Shown one piece after another: positions 12,308 to 23,440 of a stretch of 64,000 nt of DNA. The position numbers and the translations under genes are program-made. The stretch spans positions 53,690,001 to 53,754,000 of the forward strand of contig OX485804.1 of NCBI GenBank assembly GCA_950295325.1. The letters are read 5' to 3'. The number at the start of each line of letters is the position of its first letter. Within the stretch, counting starts at the first letter, position 1. The stretch comes from Polytrichum commune. Its lineage: Eukaryota; Streptophyta; Polytrichopsida; Polytrichales; Polytrichaceae. The notes below the pieces were generated by a model. It saw only the letters and a program-made list of their open reading frames with translations. It was not told the DNA's origin and made no database searches.

Positions 12308-12707
12308 GGAGGGCACTCCATTGTCAAGTTGAAAACCATGTGCAACGGAAGTTTGCTACCCCAATATTATATGCCATAGATAATTTTAAAAATTATGATA
12401 TTTTTTCTATATATACATATCCATTGATAATATCTTTTGTATATTTTTTTGAAATTTTGACTCATCTCCATTTTTCTAGTAATTGTTTTAGATCAATTCT
12501 GCGTCATTCTAGTTAGAAACGGTGTGTTTTCTAGAAAAAAACAAATTATCAATTTTGGTTATCAATTTTTACTGTGTAATAGATACCATGTATATGTACT
12601 CATACATTTTTTTGATAAAAGTTTGACCCATTTTGTTGATGCTTTTTAGAAAAAGTAGATTTTTTTCCGTTGCACATGGTTTTCAACTTGACAATGGAGT
12701 GCCCTCC
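12308..12707. mobile_element. 400-bp MITE with 42-bp perfect terminal repeats
   Basis: The left end 12308-12349 (GGAGGGCACTCCATTGTCAA...) is an exact reverse complement of 12666-12707. The interior (316 bp) is very AT-rich and contrasts sharply with the G/T-rich retroelement around it. There is no transposase frame. I could not find a clean target duplication in the G-rich flanks, so the superfamily is undecided. Perfect ends of this length imply a young insertion. Confidence 0.85.
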
Positions 12708-13030
12708 GGGAGGGGAGCTAGATGTGTGAGTGTGGAGAGAGGGTTGTGAGAATTTAATGTGGTGCAAGGGGTGTTGTGTGAGAGGAGAGGGAGGAATGAT
12801 GTTAAGTGTGTTGGTTGCGTTGTTATGTAGGGGTGTGCACATTCTAAAGTGAGTGTTTGTGTGTGGGGGTCTTTCGGCGGTGTGTCGTGTGTTAGTTGTC
12901 TGTTGGCGGCATGTGGGTGTCACCGGCGTGAGATTTGTGTAGGTTGTGTAGGTTATGGGTGTGTCATTGTTGGGGTGTCGTTTGTCGTTTGTCGTCTGTC
13001 TGTGTGCGGTGTTGTGTGCCTTTCGTTAAA

Positions 13031-13816
13031 GGTGGGCTGTGAATGCGGGTATGATGTGGTTGGATGGTTGGGCTTGGTTGGATTGTCGCATTGTTTTTGT
13101 GGGTCGGCGGGAGAGGCATGTGTGTGGGGTTGGGGCCGGGGGTGACTTTGTGTGTCTTCTTGGTTATCTGGTGGCTGGTGGGCGATCAATGATACGAGGT
13201 GTGCGGTGGATGTCCGCTACTGGTAAGTTTCTTTCGTTGCTTTGTATGTTTCGTGGTGTTGTTGTGTGCTGGATTTCTGTATGGAGCTTTGTATGATATC
13301 TATTGGCACTGTTGTGGGGCGGCTTTGTGTGAGGGTATTATGTATGTTCGAGAATATTTAATTTGATTTATGAAGGGCCCAGGTGTGGTGTTGAGGGTTA
13401 GGGTTTCGTTGTGTTTCGATGTAGGTGGGCTGTGGGTGCGGGCGTGTTGTGGTTGGTTGTTTGAGCTTGGATGGGTTGTCGCATTGTTTTTGGGGATCAG
13501 CGGAGTGGGCATGTGTGTGTGGTCGAGGGCGGGGGTGGTTGTGTGTAGTTGTTTGGTGCGCTAGCGGCTGGTGGGTGACCGGCGGTACGAGGTGGTCGGC
13601 AGGTGGCCATTGTAGGTGAGTTTGTTTCTTTGTTTGGCATATTTTGTGATGTTGTTGTGTGTGGGAGTTCTATATGAATCTTTGTGTGGTATATGTGTGC
13701 CATGTTGTGTGGCGGCTTTGTGTGAAAGTATTGTGTGGGTCCAAGGATCTTTGAGTTGATGTTTGAAAGGCCTAGATGTGCTGCTGAGAGATAGGTTTTG
13801 TGGTACTTGGGTGTGT
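13031..13816 (-). repeat. Two tandem ~393-bp units in the retroelement 5' region
   Basis: Units 13031-13423 and 13424-about 13816 align over their whole length. Both start GGTGGGCTGTG and share TGTCGCATTGTTTTTG and GGGCGGCTTTGTGTGA-like blocks at the same distances. Divergence is moderate (small indels). The position near the 5' end resembles the repeated promoter monomers of some LINEs, such as mouse L1. Confidence 0.75.
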
Positions 13817-14391
13817 TCGGTGCAGCTTCTAACTCGTGTTTGTTGTTGGTGCTGCGTGTGGATTTGTTGTGTTCGGAGCTGGTGTTTCCTATGTACGGGG
13901 GTGGCTGGTGGTTGTGGCCCTGCGTTGGTTGTGTCTGCTCCATATTTGCGGTCCTCCCCTGTTCGGTTCCTGTGGCGGGTGCGGAAGACTATGGTTTAGA
14001 TCTAGTGTGTAGTTAGGGGGGATTCTAGCCGCAGTGCATTTAGGGTTGGCTTTTGGATGCTCTGCCTGATTGAGACTAAATAGCGTGCATATCACTATTA
14101 AGAATACACGGTGGTGATTTGGAAGTTTGTTTCCATGATGCCTTCTAAATGTTGTGTCAGATGTTGTCCTTGGTTCCTCGAAGTTTGAATGCTTCTTCTT
14201 TCTTCTTTGCCGCCGCTGCTATAGTGTGCACTACAACTCTTGTCCAAGATCTGGTGTGGGTGTTGTTTGCCTTGGGCTGTTGTGTTCGGTGGAGATCGAA
14301 GTTCGGTGTTTGATGTTGTTCGTGGTTGGGCTTTCGGCTGCTCTGGAGTTTCGGCCATCGATCTTCATGTATCTCCTCAATTTGAGATACA

Positions 14392-17300
14392 TATTAGCAT
14401 GATAAGATTAGATACCTTCTTCTAGAATTTCAACATTATTTTGTGAGCCCTAGCCATCATTATGTAGGCTCTCCCAAAGTGTGAATGTCTAATATAGTGT
14501 AACTTGGACATCTCATAGATTGTGTCAATTTGCATCAAGTTACGCTTGATAATTGTTATTGAATTGTGTGTGTGAAGCCAAGAAGTCACTGCAAATTGAA
14601 GACTGCAGCCTTCAATCAAAATCTAAAATTTCAAAGGAGGACAGAATATGTTTTTATTTTTCCCAAATCAGTCTTTGGATACAAGATATTGTTTAGAAAA
14701 AACGAATACTTAAAAACATTCTAAATGAGGGGGTTCTAGAAACTACTATAGTTCTTGAATCAAGTGTACAATACCTTGACGTGCTTTACACTTCACTTTT
14801 GCATTGGGGTACTCTTAGGTGGTTGCGAATCTTGTGGAGTGGGGAATCCCAACTTCCATCAAAATAGTATCGTGAATACGAGATACTTTCCGGAACGATT
14901 CATGGATCTCTTTTAATTTTTTTATTCTTGCATCACGTCCCTTTTATGGTTTGCACATATCTAAATCTCATTTTGTTGTGTTTGTTTGAATGAGTGTGTG
15001 TGAATTGTATTGTAGCTTTACCCTTAGCTTGTTAACATGTCATTTTTGGCTTATGAATGATCATTGAAGGCAAATTCATCCAAAAGGAAGTTGTTGGGAA
15101 GGTCACAATACATATTGTCATGTTCCTCATGAAAATTTCTTGACAATGGTCGTAATCCATTCCAATATCAAAAGATGGTTTTTCACAATAAAATTTTGAA
15201 GTCAAGAATGAACTAGGTTCCTTTTGTTTATTCATTACTCTATGTAATAAATTCATGTTATTTTGATTGAAAATTGTCAACCTCCTATGGGTTTATTTTC
15301 TTACCTCAAAGTGTATATTCATTCTTGATATGATCTTGAAATTTTGGACTATAGTTCTATTGTATTTATTTATCACAATTTCTTGAGGTTTAATGATTCT
15401 TAATTGATTAAAAAATGTATGAAAATTTCTATGTTGCTACCGTATGGATGTGATCTTGAATTCATTAGCAACAACTTTTTTTTAGGTACAATACAATTTG
15501 AGCTCTTGAAAACTTACTTTTTAGATGATCTAATGAAAACATATTAGATAAAGGGTTAAGTGCTACAAGTGTCTAACACCATGAAGGCAAGTGTTAAGTG
15601 CTACAAGTGTCCATGATTGTGGCTTGATGTGTTCCTTAAATTTGATACTTGTAGGCCTAATACTTTGTCAATAATCTTTTGAATTATAAATGGATGCATT
15701 TCATATGGAATTTATCCATTATTGGTGATTATTTAATAAGAAATAATATCTTTCTTGATAAAGCCTATGAACTACATACTTATCTATTTACAATTTATTG
15801 ATCAAATAATAATAAATCATGATAAACGCCGAGATCCAATGCGACATAGTCCTTAAGTCCTTTGTCCCAAAAGTAGTAACCCAATTGTGAATGGACCCAT
15901 GTAGTCATTCTAACGATCCTAACAATGATGATGATTTTGTGCATTAAGCCACCAAAGATTCAATCAAGAATGTTTTATCCCTATTTGTCACTTGGTATTG
16001 TTATTGTGGTGCAACCCATTCTTGAGGTTGACGTGCATTGTTTGAGGATCTACACTAACATTTAGTAGTTGATTGCATATGTTGGGATGCATATGGTAAA
16101 GTTGCAAATACAAACAAAATATAAATCCACAACTACCAACATGAAGGGGGAAAACAGATATAAGCAAGCAATTCCAAACACACAAGGGTCATGAAAATGA
16201 ACCTTACATAATATGTCTATGAAGGCGTTAATTGTTAACGCATACCAAGTGAACTTAGACTTGTGTTTTTTTGACTTTTTCGTACTCATTGATGGGAATC
16301 ATGAATTTGACAATTTTGACATGGGGATCACCAAAATAGCAATGGCATGGAACTTCTAGACAAAATTGGCCCTCACATGGTCATTCTCAGTGGACCTAGA
16401 AGAAATCGAATAAAAGGATAATAAAAATTTATAAAGCATTGTGGAATCAAAGCACATAATAACTCATGGCCAAAACAATACATGTTGACAGTGTGAATCG
16501 CACCAAGCGGTATTGCAACATGAGGTGCTTGTAGGTATAGGTGAGGCTTTTAGGATTTATGACAATACTACGCCTTCCGCGGAGAAGTGATTGGTTGGGG
16601 GGAAGTGATATTAAATACACATGTATGCAAAAAAATCATCAAGTATTTTAGAACTAAGGAGTTTGACAAATTGCTTTGTATTACGCATCCAACAAACAAT
16701 ATGGATTGCTTTGGTGAGGTGAGTTTCAATTTGCATTCTCTTGTTTCCTTTATTATGGATCTCTGAATGCATGTTGATTTTTTGATTGAATTTTTAGGTC
16801 AATACACATTAGAGCTTCAATCTTTGGAAAATTTGCAGAATAGTGCACCATCGACGGTTGAAGGCAAATACAAGATGTGCTGGTTGAGGTGGCTGAATTC
16901 TAGTCTTATATCGTGGACATCATTTCATTGGTTTCTTTGCTCATGCCTCTCTATGGGCACATGTATTTCACAATATTCTAGTTTGATTTCATTCGTAGAT
17001 GATTGATTTCCTTGTGTTTTTCTTCATTTTTTTCAATGACTTTGTGTCTTTTATGATGTTCTTAGTTTCTATATTTGGACGAGGTGGTTGTGAATGAATT
17101 TGAAAATCTCTAGAACTAGCCGGATAAAATCAAGGGGAGGTACAATATTCTCAAGGCTTATGATTATGTCAAAAATGGCATATGTGGCCAAGGCTAGATG
17201 TGAGTTGGGCCCCACCACTATTGCCAAGGTAAAAGAAGTCTCGTAAAAACACGAACCCTATAGATTCGCAATTTATAGGTTCATGATTCATTCATCTCAA

Positions 17301-17440
17301 GTGGGTCCTTTCTAAACTAATTTGGGGTTGTTGATGCTAATTTCGGGGTCAATTTGTTAAAAAACTAATACATACATGCTATAATAAAAACTATGCATGT
17401 TTTCACCTTAGGTAATGGTGGTAGGGGCCCAACTCATAGA
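14392..17440. other. AT-rich interval without a recognised gene
   Basis: No conserved protein seen. Protein-like scraps occur: on the minus strand 16289-16062 (start KKSKKHKSKF, basic) and on the + strand about 17065-17170 (a frame interrupted by stops, with DEVVVNEFENL and GRYNILKAYDYV). These may be remains of transposon genes. A short direct repeat GTTAAGTGCTACAAGTGTC occurs at about 15555 and 15593. Confidence 0.35.
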
Positions 17441-17452
17441 GATGGGTGCCTA

Positions 17453-17570
17453 AGGGTTAGTTTCCATGTAGGTTGCTCATCCACCAAATTCTTGTGAAAA
17501 TGTAGATTGAACATGAAATCTACATGCCCACTAGAATTTGGCAGGCGAGCAGCCTACATGGAAACTAACC
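17453..17570. repeat. Fold-back element, 24-bp arms
   Basis: 17453-17476 (GGTTAGTTTCCATGTAGG...) is a near-exact reverse complement of 17547-17570. A second inner complementarity (ACCAAATTC with GAATTTGGC) extends the hairpin. It is a small MITE-like palindrome of about 118 bp. Confidence 0.75.
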
Positions 17571-17599
17571 ATAACTTAGCTATGGTAGAAGTACGTGAG

Positions 17600-18008
17600 T
17601 CCTTATAAGTATTGTCATTGTCGTGTCTATGATATTCTAGCCAGTGATAGATCCATTCAATATTATGCTCAATCATTGTTCACAACTTAACAACAATCTT
17701 CCTTGAACACAAGCATTTTCAGTCATGTGAGTTAATCACCCATACTAAGGCATATTTTTTTCTTCTTCTTTTGGAACATAGGAGGCGCTTGATCACCTGG
17801 CTAGTTTTCCATCAAGTGGAGAGTCAACGTCACGTCTGCAAATCGAACCGCCAACCACTCCATTCAATTTGAGTACCTTTCCACTACCATCCGGTAGTTT
17901 GGGGTCATCTCGGACCACAAAGTGAGGCATCTTTAGTACATACAAAACAAAGACCCCAGATCAAGCTTCCACTATGGTTACCATTTGCTTACGGTATGTC
18001 ATTGGTCA
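17600..18008. other. Unclassified interval
   Basis: No gene or repeat recognised between the fold-back element and the next MITE. Confidence 0.4.
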
Positions 18009-18012
18009 CTTA

Positions 18013-18333
18013 GGACCACTTCACACACAAACCAAGGGCCGTGTACAAGTAGTTGTGAGGACCATGCCAACTATTTGACTAACATGGTATGCCAAAATTT
18101 CAAACATACCTTTTAGAGGTGGGCCTGACACAAATCATGGAAAAACATTATACATTATTGATAGTTTGTCTATAAAAATTCATGTAGACTTTTCATCCAT
18201 GATAGCTTCTTTGGGTTCTTAGGCCTTCGCCTTCTAGTGTGAAGTGAACTTAGACAATCTGGACTTGCTCGACCAATGGGAGATCTTTGTATGCAATGGT
18301 CACACACCTTCAATCTCGTGTGTGGAGTAGCCC
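18013..18333. mobile_element. Family A MITE, copy 3
   Basis: A 321-bp copy with ends GGACCACTTCACACAC and GTGTGTGGAGTAGCCC, flanked by TTA on both sides (18010-18012 and 18334-18336). It is shorter than copy 1 and lacks part of the middle. Confidence 0.8.
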
Positions 18334-18483
18334 TTAGGTAGCACGACTCTTGACAACAATCATAAACAAGAGTTGTGGTACCATAAACCAAGCTGGAGTT
18401 GGTTTTCATAGCACTACACTGGGTGCTTCTCTTTGGTCTAGGAATCATATCACCAATTTTGTTTTCTCAAATGTCTTACTATT

Positions 18484-18680
18484 GAGCACAATGCTTTTGA
18501 GTAAGAGTCTCAAACAAACGGGTACAAAAAATCCTTGTACACGTGTAGAATACTAACTTAGCTTGGACACATACTGTCCCGGCTAAGCACAACGCTTTTG
18601 AGTAAAAATACAAAAATAATGGGTTAAACAAAGAAAGAAATTGAAAGAGAAAACACCCTTGTACTCATGTAGAATATGAA
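18484..18680. repeat. Diverged direct duplication
   Basis: 18484-18551 and 18587-18680 share GAGCACAATGCTTTTGAGTAA-like starts and CCTTGTAC..GTGTAGAATA-like ends, with an insertion in the second copy. Confidence 0.6.
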
Positions 18681-18689
18681 ACCCTGGTG

Positions 18690-20800
18690 ACGAGAGAGAG
18701 ACCTGAAGGGTCAGCGTGAATGAAGAGTTTGTTGGGGGGAGTGCTATCATCGTGGCCACCAGGACTAAGATGGTGCATGCTACCCTTGCTGCTCTCTTTT
18801 GAGGGTAGACTCTACAGTTACAAAAGTAACAAGTACAAGTAACAAGAAATAAGTAAGCTATATATTTTGATTAGTTTTGTATGGTTGTGTGTTGGATGGT
18901 CACTCCTTTAAGTTAGGGTACAGTGTGAGAAGTCATAGGGGTTTATATTAAGTGCTTTGGGTTCGGTTCATGCGTAGCCCAAGTATTCAAGTCTTATGGT
19001 ATTACTTCATATTTTGAGCTAAGTGTTTGATACTTGGGTTTAGGGTGACATTGGTAATGTTCGTTTGTTTTCAATTTGTCTTTTGGTGAGTATGACATGT
19101 TGAAGGTATTTGATAAACCCTTTGTGAAATTCGTATTGGAGTAGGAGGGAAGTCCTCCCCAACATCGCCACGCGTAGAATAGCTTCACTGAGGATGCAAC
19201 ATGTGTCTCAAGGCTTCTTTGTATGCTGTCACTTTTGGCCACAAATATAGTTCACAAAATTGGTTATGATACTCCTCCTCGTGCAGGGTACGTTTTTTCC
19301 CCCATTATTGTCATACATTGTTTCCCATATATCCGTATGTATCCAATTAGCCGTATGATCGCTTATAGCATTTACGTTCCGTTTATGGATGAGGGACCAC
19401 TTCCTTAGAATCGCCACTATCGGGGCTTTTGTTGCCTTTCGGTTCCATATCGGGTTGGGAGGATAAACAATCTCCCTCTCAATCTTTTTTTTCCCGGATT
19501 AGGTAGCTCTAAGATGCAAGCCCTCGTGTGTTGCGTCACGTGTGTTGAAGCTAGTAAATCAATAGTGCTTATCACTTTCTTGGGACAAAGACAAAGGCAA
19601 AGCCCTTGTCAGTTGCAAAAAGGGCTCTGGACATTTACCTCTGCCAAACTCTACCTTGCCTCTTTCGTGTCTTCTTGAAAGTTACTTTGAAGTTAATGTT
19701 CAAGTCACCCTTGTTCCTCTTATGGGTACTTTTACAAGAATTGTGTCAACACTACACTAATTCTTTTTTTTGATGCCCTTTTGTTTTCATAAATAATGCT
19801 CCAAAGTAATGAGAGAGAGAGAGAGAGAGAGAGAGGAAGGGAGGGGGTGGGGGGAGGGGCAGAGAGAGAAGGTCTTGGCACACGGTCCCAAATGGGTTGT
19901 TTTAGTTGCATGTAATGTTTGGGAGGTTGGGCAGCCAACTAGGCGGCGGTGTTTTGCAACTAAATCCTTGTTGTAGCCAAGGCATGTCACTGCACAAGCT
20001 GCATGTTGCAATAAAAACGCAACATGCATTTTACCCCAACGTAGTAAACACGTTGCTTGTGTTTCACCAACAATAAAACATACAATATTAACGGGCATTT
20101 TTTTGTTTTAAAACTTTTGTGTTCATGGTTTGATTTTTGTTGTTGGGGCCCATGTCCTACAAGGGTTGCTTGGGTTGTGGAAGCCCAAGCCGTGTGCCCA
20201 ACTTAAGAGAGAGAGCACCATTGATCTAAGAATACTTGAGCACTCAACTCATGTTTTGAATTTTTGGAAAGGCAATGTAAATTGTTAGAGTTTTAAATTG
20301 CAAGCTATTTCTTTGGGAAGAGACCATTATGTAGTTGCTTAGAAATGTTACAAAGAGGGAAGAAGCTCTAATTTATTATTTTTTATGTTTATGTTTTTGG
20401 TTTGTGGAGCATAACATTAAGTAGCAATGTTAGGAGGGTACCCTTGGAGTACCCACAAATGTACCTCAACAAGAAGGGAAAAGCTTGCAAAACAAGGGTG
20501 AATGAATGGATAATTAATCAAATATAGAAGCTTCAAAAAGGTATCAAAGAGGTTTCCAATGCGGGTGTTGGGAGACTTTTCCAAAAAGTGTAACTACCAT
20601 TTTCACCTCATCAACTTTTCCGTTGCTTTATAGCTATTTAGATTTGTTTAGATTGTAATTTAGCCTAGATTAGAACCTTTACCACCACTTGACATTAGTT
20701 TTGTCCTAGAAACCGACACAATTAATTCTAAGCATTGAAAGTAACTACTCAATTAGATTAAAAATAGCCTAAGTAAAACTCAAACTTAGTGCTACCTTTG
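18690..20800. other. Interval without recognised gene
   Basis: Scattered frames such as the minus-strand 19417-19229 look somewhat protein-like but match no family I know. A (GA)n microsatellite lies at 19811-19836, followed by a G-rich purine tract to about 19870. Confidence 0.35.
19811..19836. repeat. (GA)13 microsatellite
   Basis: Perfect GA dinucleotide run followed by GGAAGGGAGGGGGTGGGG-type purine-rich sequence. Confidence 0.95.
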
Positions 20801-20808
20801 CTCTTGAG

Positions 20809-20845
20809 AGAGCATCAAACTAGCACGCGCCAGTTTGATGCTCTT
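20809..20845. repeat. Short hairpin
   Basis: AGAGCATCAAACT pairs exactly with AGTTTGATGCTCT across a loop of about 10 bases. Confidence 0.7.
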
Positions 20846-21009
20846 TTGAGAAGGTCAATCCGGGCTTGCTACTTAATGTTATGAGAGGTACCCAGAAACC
20901 AAACGAAGTGGTTAGCAGTTCGATTCCCGGCCATGAAATCTTCTCTCTACTTGATAGAAAACTTGCATGGTGACCACGTGCCTCATGTGTGCCATCAATC
21001 AATCAATCG

Positions 21010-22430
21010 GCAAAGAAATAGTTTATTTTTTGGATGAGATCTGTTCATTCAAATTGAGAGTCCCCTTTGGGACATTTAAGTTTAAGTGGAGAGCTCCTTG
21101 TAATGGGTACATGGGTAATTGAAAGCAAGCTTGCTCGTGCTAATATGCCTTCTTAATAGTGAGGTCAAGAGAGAAGAGCTAAGGGATTTGCACCATCTCA
21201 GGAGCTACATATGGAGGGGTCAACGATCAACCGAAATCCCAAAATATCCGAAGGAACTCCAAACCACTCCACTGTTTAGGTATTTAGTGTCACATGTACT
21301 ATTTGTGAAGGGCAAGAATTAGATGCCTAGAGGTCATGTTAGCTAATTGCCAATATGACATTATTTGTCAACATAGGTACCTTTTTTAATGGGAAAAAGA
21401 ATCTATATATTGACATTGAGCGTAGGACATTGGGGTACTTTAGATGATTGCTTTGTGTTTTAGTAATCAAGGGGGGAGATATAATTAAAGATACTTATGG
21501 TAAGTGTCAGGCACTTACATTTTAGTATGCACTAAGAAGATATTCTTGAGCACGGCACACTAAATATCCTATTTAGTGTGCCTTACTATTTGGAAGTACT
21601 CAATGTTATATCTATTTAATGTACATCTCATATTCTACCAACAAATGTTAACTTGGTGGCTTGGACATTATAGAACATTGACAACTTTACTTGGTAAAAA
21701 AATGTTTTAGTAGTAAAAATATATAGCACCGTGTAAATCCAAATAGTAAGTCACACTAAACACCATATTTGGTGTAATGATGAGTATCATTTGTATACAC
21801 TTGAGTAAACTTGTGGACCATTGTGTAGCGTGCTAGGCATACACCCCATAACACTATTTAACATACTCATGCCAAGATGCCACGAACCTTCGAACCATAC
21901 CCTCCCTCAGACCGTACCTTTCAAATTGGCTCTCCAAAGCTCTAATTGGCTTTCCAAAGCTCTAAGTAGCTCAAACTGACCTTTCATTTGAGCTTCATTT
22001 CTTAATTCGGACCATTAGTGTTTCCGTCCAAAACGATGCCCATGCAAGATACACCTCACTTCACCTCGTCGTGGTCTTGGACCCGCATCTAAAGGCCTTC
22101 AGTCCAATTCACACGCCTCCACCAATAAGATCGCTCCATTTCGATGGACCCCCTCCCCCTTGAACGAACCCTCATCTAAAGCGCCCCTAACCCTTTGCAA
22201 ATAGTGTACCATATATAAGAGTGTTGTGATAGGTACCATGAATTCTAAGTTTAACAAGCGACTTAAATTCGTTGTCCTTGTGTCGCTGTGAAGATACGGA
22301 AGAACTGGCAGCCTGACAAAGGGGTGGGAGTCTATCACGGGTGGCTTTACTTAGATCCCCTGCACATGACAACACAACACTATTTGACGCAGTCCAAGGC
22401 TCCCGGAAAGGCCCCCCCTCAGCTTACTTT
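21010..22430. other. Interval without recognised gene
   Basis: No conserved protein. Open frames are short and end in AT-rich sequence. Confidence 0.4.
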
Positions 22431-22436
22431 TCTTGA

Positions 22437-23220
22437 GCGACCCGGGTGAATTTCTGGGCACAATCGGTCCAAACCCTAGTGCTTTCCAAGTCCAACAGCT
22501 TACATGTTGACATCTGTTGGCTTCTTCTTTGTTAAATTGGGGTATATTCCATAGATTCCTGTAGAATGATTGGTAATTTCCCTGAAGGTTTGAGTGCCCC
22601 GGGTGGATTTCTGGGCACAATCGGTCCAAACCCTAGTGTTTTCCAAGTCCAACAGGTTACATGTTGACATCTGTTGGCTTTTTCTTTGTTGAATTGGGGT
22701 ATATTCCATAGATTCCTGTAGAATGATTGGTAATTTCCCTGAAGGTTTGAGTGCCCCGGGTGGGTTTTTGGGCAAAATCAATCTAAACCCTAGTGTTTTC
22801 CAAGTCCAACAGGTTACATGTTGACATCTGTTGGCTTCTTCTTTGTTAAATTGGGGTATATTCCATAGATTCCTGTAGAATGATTGGTTATTTCCCTGAA
22901 GGTTTGAGTGTCCTGGGTGGATTTTTGGGCACAATCAGTCTAAACCCTAGTGTTTTCCAAGTCCAACAGCTTACATGTTGACGTCTGTTGGCTTTTTCTT
23001 TGTTAAATCGGGGTATATTCCATAGATTTCTGTAGAATGATTGGTAATTTCCCTGAAGGTTTGAGTGCCCCGGGTGGATTTTTGGGCACAATCAATCTAA
23101 ACCCTAGTGTTTTCCAAGTCCAACAGGTTACATGTTGACATCTGTTGGCTTGTTCTTTGTTAAATTGGGGTATATTCCATAGATTCTTGTAGAATGATTG
23201 GTAATTTCCCTGAAGACTTG
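22437..23220. repeat. Tandem array, five units of 157 bp
   Basis: The block CAATCGGTCCAAACCCTAG recurs at 22461, 22618, 22775, 22932 and 23089, exactly 157 bp apart each time, with few substitutions and no indels. The last unit runs into single-copy sequence near 23220. The open minus-strand frames here (22500-22934 and others) are by-products of the repeat: the unit is not a multiple of three, so one peptide appears in rotating frames. A diverged single unit lies at about 47775-47925 in the WD40 gene. Confidence 0.92.
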
Positions 23221-23440
23221 AATTGCAACCGTGTTTTTCAAACTCAACCGGTTCATCTGTGCCTAGCGGTCAGTCGGTTCCTCCCCATTCATTGCTTTTG
23301 CTGTACGTTAAATATTTGTGCATTGTACTATTGCCATCAATACACGGAGGTGACCTTCATAAGACCGGAACGAAAACGACAAAGCAACGAGAAAAGCCGT
23401 GCCTCATCTTATCCCCACAACAAGACGCCTTGCCGCTAAA

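Larger units (their letters stand above)
8165..14379 (-). mobile_element. Full-length, RT-less LINE-like retroelement
   Basis: The 12-bp direct repeat ATTTGAGATACA occurs at 8153-8164 and 14380-14391 and defines a 6,215-bp insertion. On the minus strand the element has these parts: a C/A-rich 5' region (14379 to about 11300) with two tandem units; a broken ORF1 (11276-9341); a low-complexity His/Thr/Asn-rich region (9340-8290); a roughly 115-bp 3' end also found in the LINE at 27301-28873; and a T-rich tail with interspersed C. No reverse transcriptase or RNase H motif is found. The whole interval is strongly strand-asymmetric (the + strand is G/T-rich). A 400-bp MITE (12308-12707) inserted later. 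Confidence 0.8.

Noticed and set aside
11619-13619. Many + strand Val/Gly/Cys-rich frames
   Set aside because: Antisense shadows of the G/T-rich strand of the retroelement.
20860-21000. tRNA gene or SINE near AGTGGTTAGCAGTTCGATTCCCGG
   Set aside because: A B-box-like GTTCGATTCC is present, but no A box at the right distance, no cloverleaf and no target duplication; at most a degenerate SINE fragment with a (CAAT)n-like tail.
22500-23091. Minus-strand frames of 60-144 codons with repeated peptides
   Set aside because: They are produced by the 157-bp tandem repeat, whose length is not a multiple of three.
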